NCBI RefSeq assembly: GCF_014646335.1
Contig: NZ_BMNG01000001.1
Span: forward strand, 612,235-676,234
Direction of reading: 5' to 3'
DNA: 64,000 nt
Origin: Streptomyces lasiicapitis
Lineage (GTDB): Bacteria; Actinomycetota; Actinomycetes; Streptomycetales; Streptomycetaceae
A program made the position numbers and the translations under genes. Position 1 is the first letter of the stretch, and every line of letters starts with the position of its first letter. Below are positions 16,650 through 25,180 of this stretch, piece after piece. Under the pieces are notes generated by a model. It worked only from the letters and a program-made list of their open reading frames with translations, did not search any database and was not told the DNA's origin.

Positions 16650-17261
16650 ATGACAGAGACAGCGAAGAGCAGCAGGATCGTCGTGTTCGGGTCGGGCGGC
16701 CGGATAGGCCGGGCGGCCGTGGCGGAGGCCCGGCGGCGGGGGCACGACGTCACCGAGGCCACGCGGGCCGACGGCGAGGTGACCGACCCGGCGGTCGTCG
16801 CGCGGCTCGCCGCCGGGCACGACGCGGCGGTCGTCGCCGTGTACGACCCCGGCGCGCGCCCCGGCGAGTTCTTCCCCGCCGTCGCCCGCGCCCTCGCCGA
16901 GGGACTGGTGGCGGCGGACGTCACGCGACTGGTGACGGTCGGCCTCGCCTCCGTACTGCCCACCGCCTCCGGGGAGTTGCTGATGGACACCCCCGGGTAC
17001 CCGCAGGAGTGGCGGGAGTTCTACCTCGGTCACGGGGCCGGGACGGAAGCGTTGCGGACGGCCGCGCCGCAGGCCCTCGACTGGGCGGTGCTCAGCCCGG
17101 CGGGCGACTTCGATCACGAGGGCGAGTCGTCGGGCGCGTACGCAGTCTCCCCGGGTGACGCCGACAGTCGGGTCACACCCCGGGACTTCGCCCTCGCGCT
17201 GCTCGACGAAGTCGAGGCGCCCACGCTGCACCGGGCGCACGTCGGGGTGGTCGCGGCATGA
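16650..17261 (+). CDS. NAD(P)-binding Rossmann protein (NmrA/SDR-like)
   Basis: A 203-aa atypical short-chain dehydrogenase-like protein. The dinucleotide-binding motif is VFGSGGRIGRAAVAEARRRGH near the N-terminus; later segments (TRLVTVGLAS, DWAVLSPAGDF) match NmrA/BLVRB-type folds. There is no YxxxK catalytic pair, so it may be a redox sensor or reductase of the NmrA type. The stop overlaps the ATG of the next gene (ATGA), so the two are translated together, and the divergent HxlR protein probably represses both. Confidence 0.82.
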   Translation: MTETAKSSRIVVFGSGGRIGRAAVAEARRRGHDVTEATRADGEVTDPAVVARLAAGHDAAVVAVYDPGARPGEFFPAVARALAEGLVAADVTRLVTVGLASVLPTASGELLMDTPGYPQEWREFYLGHGAGTEALRTAAPQALDWAVLSPAGDFDHEGESSGAYAVSPGDADSRVTPRDFALALLDEVEAPTLHRAHVGVVAA

Positions 17262-17680
17262 CGGGCACGGTCCACGACAATCCGACGCCCTGGGTCGCCG
17301 ACCACATCCGGCGCTTCGAGGAGACCGGCGGACGGCCCCGACCTGGGGTGAACGACCTGCTGTTGACCACCCGGGGCCGCAAGTCCGGCCTGCTGCGCCG
17401 CACGGCACTGGCGTATGTGAGGGACGGGGACGCGTACGTCCTGACCGCGTCCAACGCGGGCGGGGACCGCCACCCGGCCTGGTACCTGAATCTGCTGGCC
17501 GACCCGGAGGTCTCCCTCCAGGTCGGCACCGCCACCTTCACCGCGACCGCCCGACCGGCCACGGCGGCCGAGGTGGCCCGCCTGTGGCCGGTCGTCATCG
17601 CCGCGATGCCCTCGTACGCGGACTACCGCACCGCGACGGCCCGCGAGATCCCGCTGGTGCTGGCCGTCCCGGTGGAGTGA
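17258..17680 (+). CDS. Deazaflavin (F420)-dependent nitroreductase family protein
   Basis: A 140-aa split beta-barrel protein of the Ddn/F420H2-dependent reductase family. Diagnostic segments are LLLTTRGRKSGLLRRTALAYV, GDAYVLTASNAGGDRHPAWYLNLLADPEV and the C-terminal YADYRTATAREIPLVLAVPV. Such enzymes use coenzyme F420 (common in Streptomyces) to reduce quinones, nitro compounds or enones. Overlap with the Rossmann protein gene suggests a shared detoxification step under HxlR control. Confidence 0.88.
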   Translation: MTGTVHDNPTPWVADHIRRFEETGGRPRPGVNDLLLTTRGRKSGLLRRTALAYVRDGDAYVLTASNAGGDRHPAWYLNLLADPEVSLQVGTATFTATARPATAAEVARLWPVVIAAMPSYADYRTATAREIPLVLAVPVE

Positions 17681-17717
17681 GTGGAGTGAGCGGTCAGCCT
17701 GCCTTCGACCCTCGGCG

Positions 17718-18998
17718 TCAGGCCGACACCCGCTCAAGCACGATCGGCCGCGCCGAGAACTCCGTGCCCGCCGGCGCCACGTCGTACGCGCCCTCCAGGG
17801 ACTTGAGGGCGTACTCGAAGCGCTCGGGGGTGTCCGTGTGGAGGGTGAGGAGGGGCTGGCCCGCCACGACGGAGTCGCCCGGCTTCGCGTGCAGGGAGAC
17901 GCCCGCGCCCGCCTGGACCGGGTCCTCCTTGCGGGCCCGGCCCGCGCCGAGGCGCCAGGCGGCCACGCCGACGTCGTACGCGTCGAGGCGGGTGAGGACG
18001 CCGGAGGCGGGGGCCGTGACGACATGGGTCTCGCGGGCCACGGGCAGGTCGGCGTCCGGGTCGCCGCCCTGGGCCGCGATCATGCGGCGCCAGACGTCCA
18101 TCGCGGAGCCGTCGGCGAGGGCCTTCGCCGGGTCGGCGTCCGGCAGGCCCGCCGCCGCGAGCATCTCGCGGGCCAGGGCGAGGGTCAGGTCGACGACGTC
18201 GGCGGGGCCGCCGCCCGCCAGGACCTCGACCGACTCGCGGACTTCGAGGGCGTTGCCGGCCGTCAGGCCGAGCGGCGTGGACATGTCCGTGAGGAGGGCC
18301 ACCGTGCGGACGCCGTGGTCGGTGCCGAGGCCCACCATCGTGGAGGCCAGTTCGCGGGCGTCGTCCAGGGTCTTCATGAAGGCGCCGGTGCCCACCTTCA
18401 CGTCCAGGACGAGCGAGCCCGTGCCCTCGGCGATCTTCTTGGACATGATGGAGGAGGCGATGAGGGGGATGGCCTCGACGGTGCCGGTGACGTCGCGGAG
18501 CGCGTACAGCTTCTTGTCCGCGGGGGCCAGGCCGTCGCCCGCCGCGCAGATCACCGAGCCCGCGTCGTTCAGTACGTTCAGCATCTCCTCGTTGGAGAGC
18601 AGGGCCCGCCAGCCGGGGATCGACTCCAGCTTGTCCAGGGTGCCGCCGGTGTGGCCGAGGCCGCGGCCGGAGAGCTGCGGGACCGCCGCGCCGCAGGCCG
18701 CCACCAGGGGTGCGAGAGGGAGCGTGATCTTGTCGCCGACGCCGCCCGTGGAGTGCTTGTCCGCGGTCGGGCGGGCGAGGGACGAGAAGTCCATGCGCTC
18801 GCCGGACGCGATCATCGCCGCCGTCCAGCGGGCGATCTCCCCCCGGTTCATGCCGTTCAGGAGGATCGCCATCGCCAGGGCCGACATCTGCTCGTCGGCC
18901 ACGGCACCGCGCGTGTACGCGTCGATCACCCAGTCGATCTGCTCACCGCTGAGTTCGCCCCGGTCCCGCTTCGTACGGATGATGGAGATGACGTCCAT
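17718..18998 (-). CDS. deoA: Thymidine (pyrimidine-nucleoside) phosphorylase
   Basis: A 426-aa pyrimidine-nucleoside phosphorylase, converting thymidine and related nucleosides plus phosphate to base and (deoxy)ribose-1-phosphate. The phosphate-binding loop KHSTGGVGDK and LGHTGGTLDKLESIPG are characteristic. The N-terminus MDVISIIRTKRDRGELSGEQI is the usual start; I use ATG 18998 with AGGGA upstream. The C-terminal alpha/beta domain ends FSARPIVLERV. A palindrome (one mismatch from the add site) lies 45 bp upstream. It is transcribed in the same direction as the cdd operon but separated from it by a terminator. Confidence 0.95.
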   Translation of the reverse strand: MDVISIIRTKRDRGELSGEQIDWVIDAYTRGAVADEQMSALAMAILLNGMNRGEIARWTAAMIASGERMDFSSLARPTADKHSTGGVGDKITLPLAPLVAACGAAVPQLSGRGLGHTGGTLDKLESIPGWRALLSNEEMLNVLNDAGSVICAAGDGLAPADKKLYALRDVTGTVEAIPLIASSIMSKKIAEGTGSLVLDVKVGTGAFMKTLDDARELASTMVGLGTDHGVRTVALLTDMSTPLGLTAGNALEVRESVEVLAGGGPADVVDLTLALAREMLAAAGLPDADPAKALADGSAMDVWRRMIAAQGGDPDADLPVARETHVVTAPASGVLTRLDAYDVGVAAWRLGAGRARKEDPVQAGAGVSLHAKPGDSVVAGQPLLTLHTDTPERFEYALKSLEGAYDVAPAGTEFSARPIVLERVSA

Positions 18999-19042
18999 GG
19001 CATGTCCCTTCCGGCAATGACAGTCGTACGTGGATCGTGACT

Positions 19043-19054
19043 CTACGCGCATAG
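19043..19054. promoter_or_regulatory. Putative nucleoside-regulon operator at deoA
   Basis: CTACGCGCATAG, one mismatch from the perfect palindrome upstream of add; 45 bp before the deoA start codon. Confidence 0.55.
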
Positions 19055-19070
19055 AGCGAGCGCGCGGAAA

Positions 19071-19095
19071 GGCCCCCGCCAACTCGGCGGGGGCC
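19071..19095 (-). terminator. Terminator of the cdd/nucleoside-uptake operon
   Basis: 10-bp stem GGCCCCCGCC/GGCGGGGGCC with a 5-nt loop, followed by TTTCC on the minus strand, 5 bp after the cdd stop codon. Confidence 0.8.
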
Positions 19096-19099
19096 CTTC

Positions 19100-19498
19100 T
19101 CAGTTCAGGCGTTCCGGACCGAACGCGTCCGGCAGCATGTCGCCCAGGGAACGCACCCCGGACGACGTCTCAAGCAAGAGCCCCGGGCCGCCGAACTCGT
19201 ACAGGAGCTGGCGGCAGCGGCCGCACGGCATCAGGATGTCGCCCTTGCCGTCCACGCAGGTGAAGTGCGTGAGGCGGCCGCCCCCGGTGAGCTGGAGCTG
19301 GGAGATCAGGCCGCACTCGGCGCACAGGCCGAGGCCGTACGAGGCGTTCTCGACGTTGCAGCCGGTGACGGTGCGGCCGTCGTCGGCGCGGGCCGCGGCG
19401 CCGACCGGGAAGCCCGAGTAGGGCGCGTACGCACGGGACATGGCGTCCCGTGCCGCCTCCCTGAGCGCGTCCCAGTCGACGTCCGCGGCAGCGGTCAT
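19100..19498 (-). CDS. cdd: Cytidine deaminase
   Basis: A 132-aa zinc-dependent deaminase that converts cytidine/deoxycytidine to uridine/deoxyuridine. The zinc site is complete: Cys59-Ala-Glu61 in LCAECGLI and PCGRC with Cys92 and Cys95. The N-terminal DALREAARDAMSRAYAPYSGFPVGAAA is the typical substrate-pocket region. The ATG (SD AGGGA) overlaps the stop of the upstream permease (ATGA), so the enzyme is produced with the transporter that brings its substrate in. Confidence 0.95.
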   Translation of the reverse strand: MTAAADVDWDALREAARDAMSRAYAPYSGFPVGAAARADDGRTVTGCNVENASYGLGLCAECGLISQLQLTGGGRLTHFTCVDGKGDILMPCGRCRQLLYEFGGPGLLLETSSGVRSLGDMLPDAFGPERLN

Positions 19499-20757
19499 TT
19501 CCCTTGTCCCTTCCGGTACGGCATCCCGTCCGCCTTCGGCATCCGCAGGCGTTGGGCGGAGAGTGAGAGCACCAGCAGGGTCACGACGTACGGAGTGGCC
19601 GTGACGACCTGGTTCGGCACCTCGTCGGTGAGGCCGTACCAGAGGAACATCAGCGCCGAGACCACCGCGGTGATCACCGCGGGGACGTAGCGCTTGCGCC
19701 AGATCAGGTAGGCCGCGCCGATGAGGAGAAGGATGGCGATGAGCAGGAGCAGGGCGTGGACATTCGTGCCGCCGCCCCGCAGCTTCAGGCTGTCGGTGTA
19801 ACCGAACAGGCCGGCACCGAGCGCGAGTCCGCCGGGCATCCAGTTGCCGAAGATCATGGCGGCGAGGCCGATGTAGCCGCGGCCGCCGGTCTGGCCCTCC
19901 AGGTAGATGTTGGAGGCCACCAGGGAGAGGAACGCGCCGCCGAGGCCCGCGAGGCCGCCGGAGATCACGACCGCCAGGTACTTGTACTTGTAGACGTTGA
20001 CGCCGAGCGACTCCGCCGCGACCGGGTTCTCGCCGCAGGAGCGCAGGCGCAGGCCGAACGACGTACGCCACAGGACGAACCAGCTCAGCGGCACCATCGC
20101 GACGGCGATGAGGGTGAGCGGCGAGACGTCGGTGAGCAGACCGCCGAGCAGGCCCGCGATGTCCGAGACCAGGAACCAGTGCTTGTCGTTGAGGTCCTGG
20201 AGCCAGTCCGAGAGGCCCGGCACCGAGAACTTGCCGAGTGAGTCCACGCCCGGCGACTGCTTGGACGTGCCGCCCTCCTCGCCCTCGAAGGCGAAGGTGG
20301 AGAGGTAGCGGGTGGTGCCGAGGGCCAGGATGTTCAGGGCCACACCGGAGACGATGTGGTTGACGTTGAACGTGACCGTGACGATCGCGTGCAGCAGCCC
20401 GCCGAGCGCCCCGCCGAGGACGCCGAAGACGATGCCCACCCACGGGCCCCACTGGAAGCCCGCCCAGGCGCCGAACCAGGTGCCCAGGATCAGCATGCCC
20501 TCGAGGCCGATGTTGACCACGCCCGCGCGCTCGGCCCACAGGCCGCCGAGGCCCGCGAGGCCGATCGGCACGGCCAGGCGCAGGGCGCCGGACATCTGGC
20601 CGGTGGAGGTGATGCCGTGGGCGTCGGTGATCAGCCGGACCACGGAGGTCAGGACGAGGACGCCCGCGATGATCAGGAGCAGGACGGGGAGCGAGATGCG
20701 GCGGCGGCCCGGCGCGGGTTTCGCGGGCGCGGCCTTGGTGACGGTTGCCGTGCTCAT
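19495..20757 (-). CDS. Nucleoside ABC transporter permease (NupQ/BmpC type)
   Basis: A 420-aa permease of the branched-chain/ribose family (BPD_transp_2). Many hydrophobic helices; hallmark segments are LWAERAGVVNIGLEGMLILG, NHIVSGVALNILALG, SFGLRLRSCGENPVAAESLGVNVYKYKY and GRGYIGLAAMIFGNW. It pairs with the next permease to form the channel for nucleosides delivered by a BmpA-type lipoprotein. Both ends overlap neighbours by 4 bp. A long N-terminal cytoplasmic segment precedes helix 1. Confidence 0.92.
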   Translation of the reverse strand: MSTATVTKAAPAKPAPGRRRISLPVLLLIIAGVLVLTSVVRLITDAHGITSTGQMSGALRLAVPIGLAGLGGLWAERAGVVNIGLEGMLILGTWFGAWAGFQWGPWVGIVFGVLGGALGGLLHAIVTVTFNVNHIVSGVALNILALGTTRYLSTFAFEGEEGGTSKQSPGVDSLGKFSVPGLSDWLQDLNDKHWFLVSDIAGLLGGLLTDVSPLTLIAVAMVPLSWFVLWRTSFGLRLRSCGENPVAAESLGVNVYKYKYLAVVISGGLAGLGGAFLSLVASNIYLEGQTGGRGYIGLAAMIFGNWMPGGLALGAGLFGYTDSLKLRGGGTNVHALLLLIAILLLIGAAYLIWRKRYVPAVITAVVSALMFLWYGLTDEVPNQVVTATPYVVTLLVLSLSAQRLRMPKADGMPYRKGQGK

Positions 20758-21890
20758 CGGGCAGCCACCTCCTTCACGGTGTCGTTGTTGCCATTGCTCT
20801 CGCCCGCCGCGCGCGCCGCGGCGGCCAGTTCCTCACCGACGCGCTGCTGCTGCCGACGCAGGCCCCAGTTGCGTACGGCCTCGTACGAGACGACGACCGC
20901 GATCACGATCACGCCCTGCATGATGACCGCGATCTCCTTGTCGTACCCCTCGTAGTCGAGGGCCTGGGACGCCTTGGCGAGGAAGGCCCAGAGGAGGGAC
21001 GCGAGGGCGATGCCGACCGGGCTGTTGCGGCCGAGCAGGGCGATGCCGATGCCGGTGAAGCCGAGTCCGGTCGGGAAGCTCAGGCTGTAGGTGTGTACGT
21101 CGCCGAGGAGGATCGGCAGGCCCGCGAGACCGGCGACCGCGCCGGAGATCAGCATGGCGGTGAGCACCATGCGCTTGGCGTTCACGCCGGAGGCGGCGGC
21201 CGCGGACTGCGAGGCGCCGGTGGCGCGCAGGTCGAAGCCGAAGCGGGTGCGGTTGAGGATCAGCCAGTACAGGACGCCCGCGAGGGCGGCGACGATCACG
21301 AAGCCGTAGATCTCGCCGGAGTCGCCCATGTCGATGCCGGGGAACCAGCCGGACTTGTGCATGACGCCGGTGGTGTTGTTGTTGCCGACCGGGACGCCGA
21401 AGTTCTCGTCGAGCGTGAGGTAGGCGATGACGCTCGTCGCGATCGCGTTCAGCATGATCGTGGCGACGACCTCGCTGACGCCGCGGGTGGTCTTCAGGAT
21501 GCCCGCGATGCCCGACCAGAAGGCGCCGGTGAGCATGGCGACCAGGATGAGGAGCGGGATCTGGAGTCCTGCGGGCAGTGAGACGTGCGCGCCGACGACC
21601 GCGGTCATCATCGCGGCGAGGCGGTACTGGCCGTCCACACCGATGTTGAACAGGTTCATCCGGAAGCCGATGGCGACGGCGAGCGCCGCCAGGTAGTACA
21701 TCCCGGCCTCGTTGATGATGAGCACCTGCACGTCGGAGAACGTGGCCTGCTCGAACATCAGGCTGTAGGGCTCGATCGGGCTCTTGCCCGAGGCGACCAG
21801 GACGACCGAGGTCAGCACCATGGCCGCGACGAGCGCGATGACCGGACCGGCCACCGCGAGGAGCAGGCGCTCCTTGTCGAACTTCTTCAT
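20754..21890 (-). CDS. Nucleoside ABC transporter permease (NupP/BmpB type)
   Basis: A 378-aa permease partner. Helices from residue 9 onward; conserved parts are IGFRMNLFNIGVDGQYRLAA, TRGVSEVVATIMLNAIA, FGFDLRATGASQSAAAASGVNAKR and GLGFTGIGIALLGRNSPVG. The C-terminal tail is hydrophilic and Ala/Gln rich. Overlaps with the ATPase gene upstream and the second permease downstream (ATGA) indicate coupled translation and a fixed stoichiometry. Confidence 0.92.
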   Translation of the reverse strand: MKKFDKERLLLAVAGPVIALVAAMVLTSVVLVASGKSPIEPYSLMFEQATFSDVQVLIINEAGMYYLAALAVAIGFRMNLFNIGVDGQYRLAAMMTAVVGAHVSLPAGLQIPLLILVAMLTGAFWSGIAGILKTTRGVSEVVATIMLNAIATSVIAYLTLDENFGVPVGNNNTTGVMHKSGWFPGIDMGDSGEIYGFVIVAALAGVLYWLILNRTRFGFDLRATGASQSAAAASGVNAKRMVLTAMLISGAVAGLAGLPILLGDVHTYSLSFPTGLGFTGIGIALLGRNSPVGIALASLLWAFLAKASQALDYEGYDKEIAVIMQGVIVIAVVVSYEAVRNWGLRRQQQRVGEELAAAARAAGESNGNNDTVKEVAAR

Positions 21891-23563
21891 CGGGCCTCGT
21901 CCTCCGGGGCTTCGGCTGCTGCGTCTGCCGTTTCCTGTGCCGCTTGCTGTGCCGCTGCCTTCGCCGCCGGGGCTCCGGCGGACTCCTGTGTCTGCTCCAG
22001 GTGGCCGGACGCCGCGCCCGTCATCGCCGAGCCCAGCTTCTCCGGCGTGATCGACCCGGGGTCGGCGTCGGCGACCAGGCGGCCCCGGTAGATCACGCGG
22101 AGGGTGTCGGACAGGCCGATCAGCTCGTCCAGGTCGGCGGAGATCAGGAGCACCGCGAGGCCCTCGCGGCGCGCCTCGCGGATCTGGTCCCAGATCTGCG
22201 CCTGCGCGCCGACGTCCACGCCGCGCGTGGGGTGGGCGGCGATGAGGAAGCGCGGCTTGTGGCTCATCTCGCGGCCGACGATCAGCTTCTGCTGGTTGCC
22301 GCCGGACAGCGAGGCCGCGGTGACGTCGATGCCGGGCGTACGCACGTCGTACTCCTCGACGATGCGCCGGGTGTCGGCCTGCGCGCCCTTGATGTCGAGC
22401 CAGAAGCCGCCCTTGCCCCGGGTGTTGGGGTGCTCGGTGACGTGGCCGAGGATGCGGTTCTCCCAGAGCGGGGACTCCAGGAGCAGGCCGTGGCGGTGGC
22501 GGTCCTCGGGGATGTAGCCGACGCCGCCCTCGCGGCGCCTGCGCGTCGACCGGTCGGTGATGTCCTCGCCGGCCATGCGGATGACGCCAGAGTCGGCGTG
22601 CTTGAGGCCGATGAGGGCGTCGATCAGCTCGGTCTGGCCGTTGCCCTCGACGCCCGCGAGGCCGAGCACTTCGCCCTCGTGGATGGTGAAGGAGATGTCG
22701 TCGAGCAGCGCCCGGCCCGAGTCGCCGTCGGCGAGCAGCTTCAGGCCCTCGACCTCGATCATCGGCCGGTCGGTGACCGTCGACTCAGCGGTCTCCGGCG
22801 TCGGCAGCTCGCTGCCCACCATCAGCTCGGCGAGCTGGCGCGCGGTGGTCTGCGACGGGACGGCCGTGCCCACCGTCGTACCGCGCCGGATGACGGTGAT
22901 GTCGTCGGCGACGGAGAGGACCTCACCGAGCTTGTGCGAGATGAAGATGACGGACAGGCCCTCGGACTTGAGCTCGCGCAGGTTGTCGAAGAGCGCGTCG
23001 ACCTCCTGCGGGACCAGGACGGCGGTCGGCTCGTCGAGGATCAGGGTGGTGGCGCCGCGGTAGAGGACCTTGAGGATCTCCACGCGCTGGCGGTCGGCGA
23101 CGCCGAGGTCCTCGACGTACGCGTCGGGGCGCACCCCGAGTCCGTACCGGTCGGACAGCTCGGCGATCTTGCGGCGGGCCCCGGCACCGATGCCGTACAG
23201 CTTCTCGCTGCCGAGCACGATGTTCTCCAGGACCGTCAACTGGTCGGCCAGCATGAAGTGCTGGTGCACCATGCCGATGCCGCGCGCGATGGCGTCGGCG
23301 GGGCTGGAGAAGGAGACCTGGGTCCCGTCGACGGCGATGGTGCCCTCGTCCGGCTTCTGCATGCCGTAGAGGATCTTCATCAGGGTCGACTTGCCGGCGC
23401 CGTTCTCGCCGACGAGGGCGTGCACGGTGCCCTTGCGGACGCTCAGGTGGATGTCGTGGTTGGCCACGACGCCGGGGAACCGCTTGGTGATGCCCGCGAG
23501 TTCGACGGCACAGGCCGTCGCGTCGGACCGGTCGGTGGGCGGAGGGCTGGTGGACGCGTCGAT
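21887..23563 (-). CDS. Nucleoside ABC transporter ATPase (two ATP-binding domains)
   Basis: Duplicated-domain ATPase like the ribose/galactose-type and Bmp/Nup importers. Domain 1: Walker A GENGAGKST, signature DLGVADRQRVEI, Walker B TLILDEPTAVL. Domain 2: degenerate P-loop GVEGNGQTE, signature SLSGGNQQKL, and a Walker-B-like FLIAAHPTRGVD in which the usual catalytic Glu is His. The C-terminus is an Ala/Gln/Glu-rich tail. The expected N-terminus DASTSPPPTDRSDATACAVEL follows an ATC codon at 23561-23563 that has GAGGAG at ideal spacing. No ATG/GTG/TTG lies in frame until an ATG at 23677, so either ATC is the start or the annotated start must be that distal ATG. Confidence 0.88.
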   Translation of the reverse strand: MDASTSPPPTDRSDATACAVELAGITKRFPGVVANHDIHLSVRKGTVHALVGENGAGKSTLMKILYGMQKPDEGTIAVDGTQVSFSSPADAIARGIGMVHQHFMLADQLTVLENIVLGSEKLYGIGAGARRKIAELSDRYGLGVRPDAYVEDLGVADRQRVEILKVLYRGATTLILDEPTAVLVPQEVDALFDNLRELKSEGLSVIFISHKLGEVLSVADDITVIRRGTTVGTAVPSQTTARQLAELMVGSELPTPETAESTVTDRPMIEVEGLKLLADGDSGRALLDDISFTIHEGEVLGLAGVEGNGQTELIDALIGLKHADSGVIRMAGEDITDRSTRRRREGGVGYIPEDRHRHGLLLESPLWENRILGHVTEHPNTRGKGGFWLDIKGAQADTRRIVEEYDVRTPGIDVTAASLSGGNQQKLIVGREMSHKPRFLIAAHPTRGVDVGAQAQIWDQIREARREGLAVLLISADLDELIGLSDTLRVIYRGRLVADADPGSITPEKLGSAMTGAASGHLEQTQESAGAPAAKAAAQQAAQETADAAAEAPEDEAR

Positions 23564-23721
23564 GGCGCACTCTCCTCGGGGACTAGGGGGTGTCCGACAC
23601 CCACTAAGGAAAGGGGCCTGCGCCGCACACGCGGTGTGACCTGGCCCTGTCTTGTCGGCTGGGGGTCCCGGGCTCAACTCCCGGGAAAAGCAAGGTGCTT
23701 GAGGGGGCGGCTCGGCCGCGC

Positions 23722-23760
23722 GAACGGGGCGCGAGGAAGCATCCTCCTCACACCCCGTTC
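23722..23760 (-). terminator. Intercistronic hairpin after first BmpA gene
   Basis: Nested stems GAACGGGG/CCCCGTTC and GAGGA/TCCTC between the BmpA-type lipoprotein gene and the ATPase gene. It could attenuate or stabilise the mRNA so that binding protein exceeds transporter. Confidence 0.5.
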
Positions 23761-23779
23761 CGCCGCCGTAACGCCGCCA

Positions 23780-24835
23780 TTACAGCGTCGTCTTGACCTT
23801 GATCTTGCCGCTGGTGATGCCCTGCTCGGCCTTCTTCAGCTCGGCCTGCAGGTCCTTCATGTTCTTGAACTCGGGGTTCGAGTCGGCGAGGCCGACACCG
23901 CCGGACTTGAGGTCCGCGCGGACGACGCCGCCCTCGGCCTTGCCATCCTTCACCGACTTCACCAGGTTGTACACCGCGCCGGCGACGTCCTTGGTGGCCG
24001 AAGTCAGGATGTACTTCTTGTACTTGGCGAGGGGCTTCTGCTTGTACTGGTCGGAGTCGACACCGATCGCCCACACCTTCTTGGCGGCGGCGGCCTCGAT
24101 GACGCCCTGACCGGAGAGACCGGCAGCGTGGTAGACCACGTCGGCCTTGCCCTCGATCTGACCGCTGGCCGCCTCCTTGCCCTTGTCCGGGCTGGAGAAG
24201 CCGCCGTCCTCGGCCTTGTCGGTGAGGAACTGGCGCTTGACCTTGACCGACTTGTCGGTGTCCTGGACTCCCTGGACGAAGCCCGCCTCGAACTTGCGGA
24301 TCAGCGGGTTGTCCACGCCGCCGACGAAGCCGACGATCTTGGTCTTGGTGGCCTTGGCGGCGGCGACACCGGCCAGGTACGAGGACTGCTCCTCGTTGAA
24401 GACCAGGTCGGCGACGTTGTCGGCGTCGATGGTGGCGTCGTCGACGATGCCGAAGGTGACCTTCGGGTTCTTCTCGGCGACCTCCTTGACGGCGGGCGCG
24501 TACGCGTAGCCGACACCGATCACCGGGTTGTAGCCCTGCTTGGCCAGCTCGGTCAGGCGCTGCACCTTGTCGGCGTCGGACTCGCCGTCGGTGGGCTCCA
24601 CGGCCTTGCTGCCGACCTTGAGGTCCTTGGCTGCCTTGTCCATGCCGGCCGTCGCGGCGTCGTTGAAGGACTGGTCGCCCTTGCCGCCGACGTCGTACGC
24701 GATGGCGACGCCCTTGCTCTTGCCGCCGTCCTCGCTCTTGGCGGCGTCACTGGAGGTACCGCCACAGGCGGTGGCGGAAACGGCGAGAGCGGCGGTCGCG
24801 GCAGTGGCGAGCGCTATTCGGGACACCCGGCGCAT
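23780..24835 (-). CDS. BmpA/Med-type nucleoside-binding lipoprotein 1
   Basis: A 351-aa solute-binding lipoprotein of the PnrA/BmpA family, which bind purine and pyrimidine nucleosides. The signal ends ...VSATACGG with the lipid Cys at about residue 24. Family segments: IAYDVGGKGDQSFNDAA, GYNPVIGVGYAY, FGIVDDATIDADNVADLVF, EQSSYLAGVAAA, VGFVGGVDNPLIRKFEAGF and VWAIGVDSDQY. AAGGAG precedes the ATG. It heads the ATPase-permease-permease-cdd operon. A 34-bp block shared with the second BmpA gene lies upstream. Confidence 0.93.
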   Translation of the reverse strand: MRRVSRIALATAATAALAVSATACGGTSSDAAKSEDGGKSKGVAIAYDVGGKGDQSFNDAATAGMDKAAKDLKVGSKAVEPTDGESDADKVQRLTELAKQGYNPVIGVGYAYAPAVKEVAEKNPKVTFGIVDDATIDADNVADLVFNEEQSSYLAGVAAAKATKTKIVGFVGGVDNPLIRKFEAGFVQGVQDTDKSVKVKRQFLTDKAEDGGFSSPDKGKEAASGQIEGKADVVYHAAGLSGQGVIEAAAAKKVWAIGVDSDQYKQKPLAKYKKYILTSATKDVAGAVYNLVKSVKDGKAEGGVVRADLKSGGVGLADSNPEFKNMKDLQAELKKAEQGITSGKIKVKTTL

Positions 24836-24944
24836 AGAGACGAACTCCTTATGTACAAGGACGTGAGTGACGTACGTGACGTGTGGATCTGGGACACCTG
24901 CGTGTCACGTACGACGTGCCACGTACGTGCAGTGCGCCTCACCC

Positions 24945-24978
24945 GGCGCTGATTTCGCCGCAGCGTAACGCGCGTAGA
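24945..24978. promoter_or_regulatory. Conserved promoter block with operator, BmpA 1
   Basis: 34 bp, 30 identical to the block at 26315-26348 with the same internal spacing. It contains GGCGCTGATTTCG and the half-conserved palindrome TAACGCGCGTAG (24966-24977). Confidence 0.6.
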
Positions 24979-25180
24979 CCTGACATAAGAACCCTTCTGT
25001 CCGGTCCGTTATCGAGCTGTGGCCACCAGACGTCCGGCGGATGACGACCGGGTGCGGCAGCCCAGGGAGCCCTGAACTGCGGCGGATTCACCGGGGCGCA
25101 ACGGGTTATACGTACGACGCCTCCGCGGGTGTCCGACGCCGTTATACGTACGACGTCGGACACACCACACAAAACCCGGA

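Noticed and set aside
23655..23700. T-arm-like sequence GGGCTCAACTCCC suggesting a tRNA
   Set aside because: No acceptor stem, D-arm or anticodon arm can be built around it; it is a simple CCCGGG hairpin in the gap before the transporter ATPase gene.
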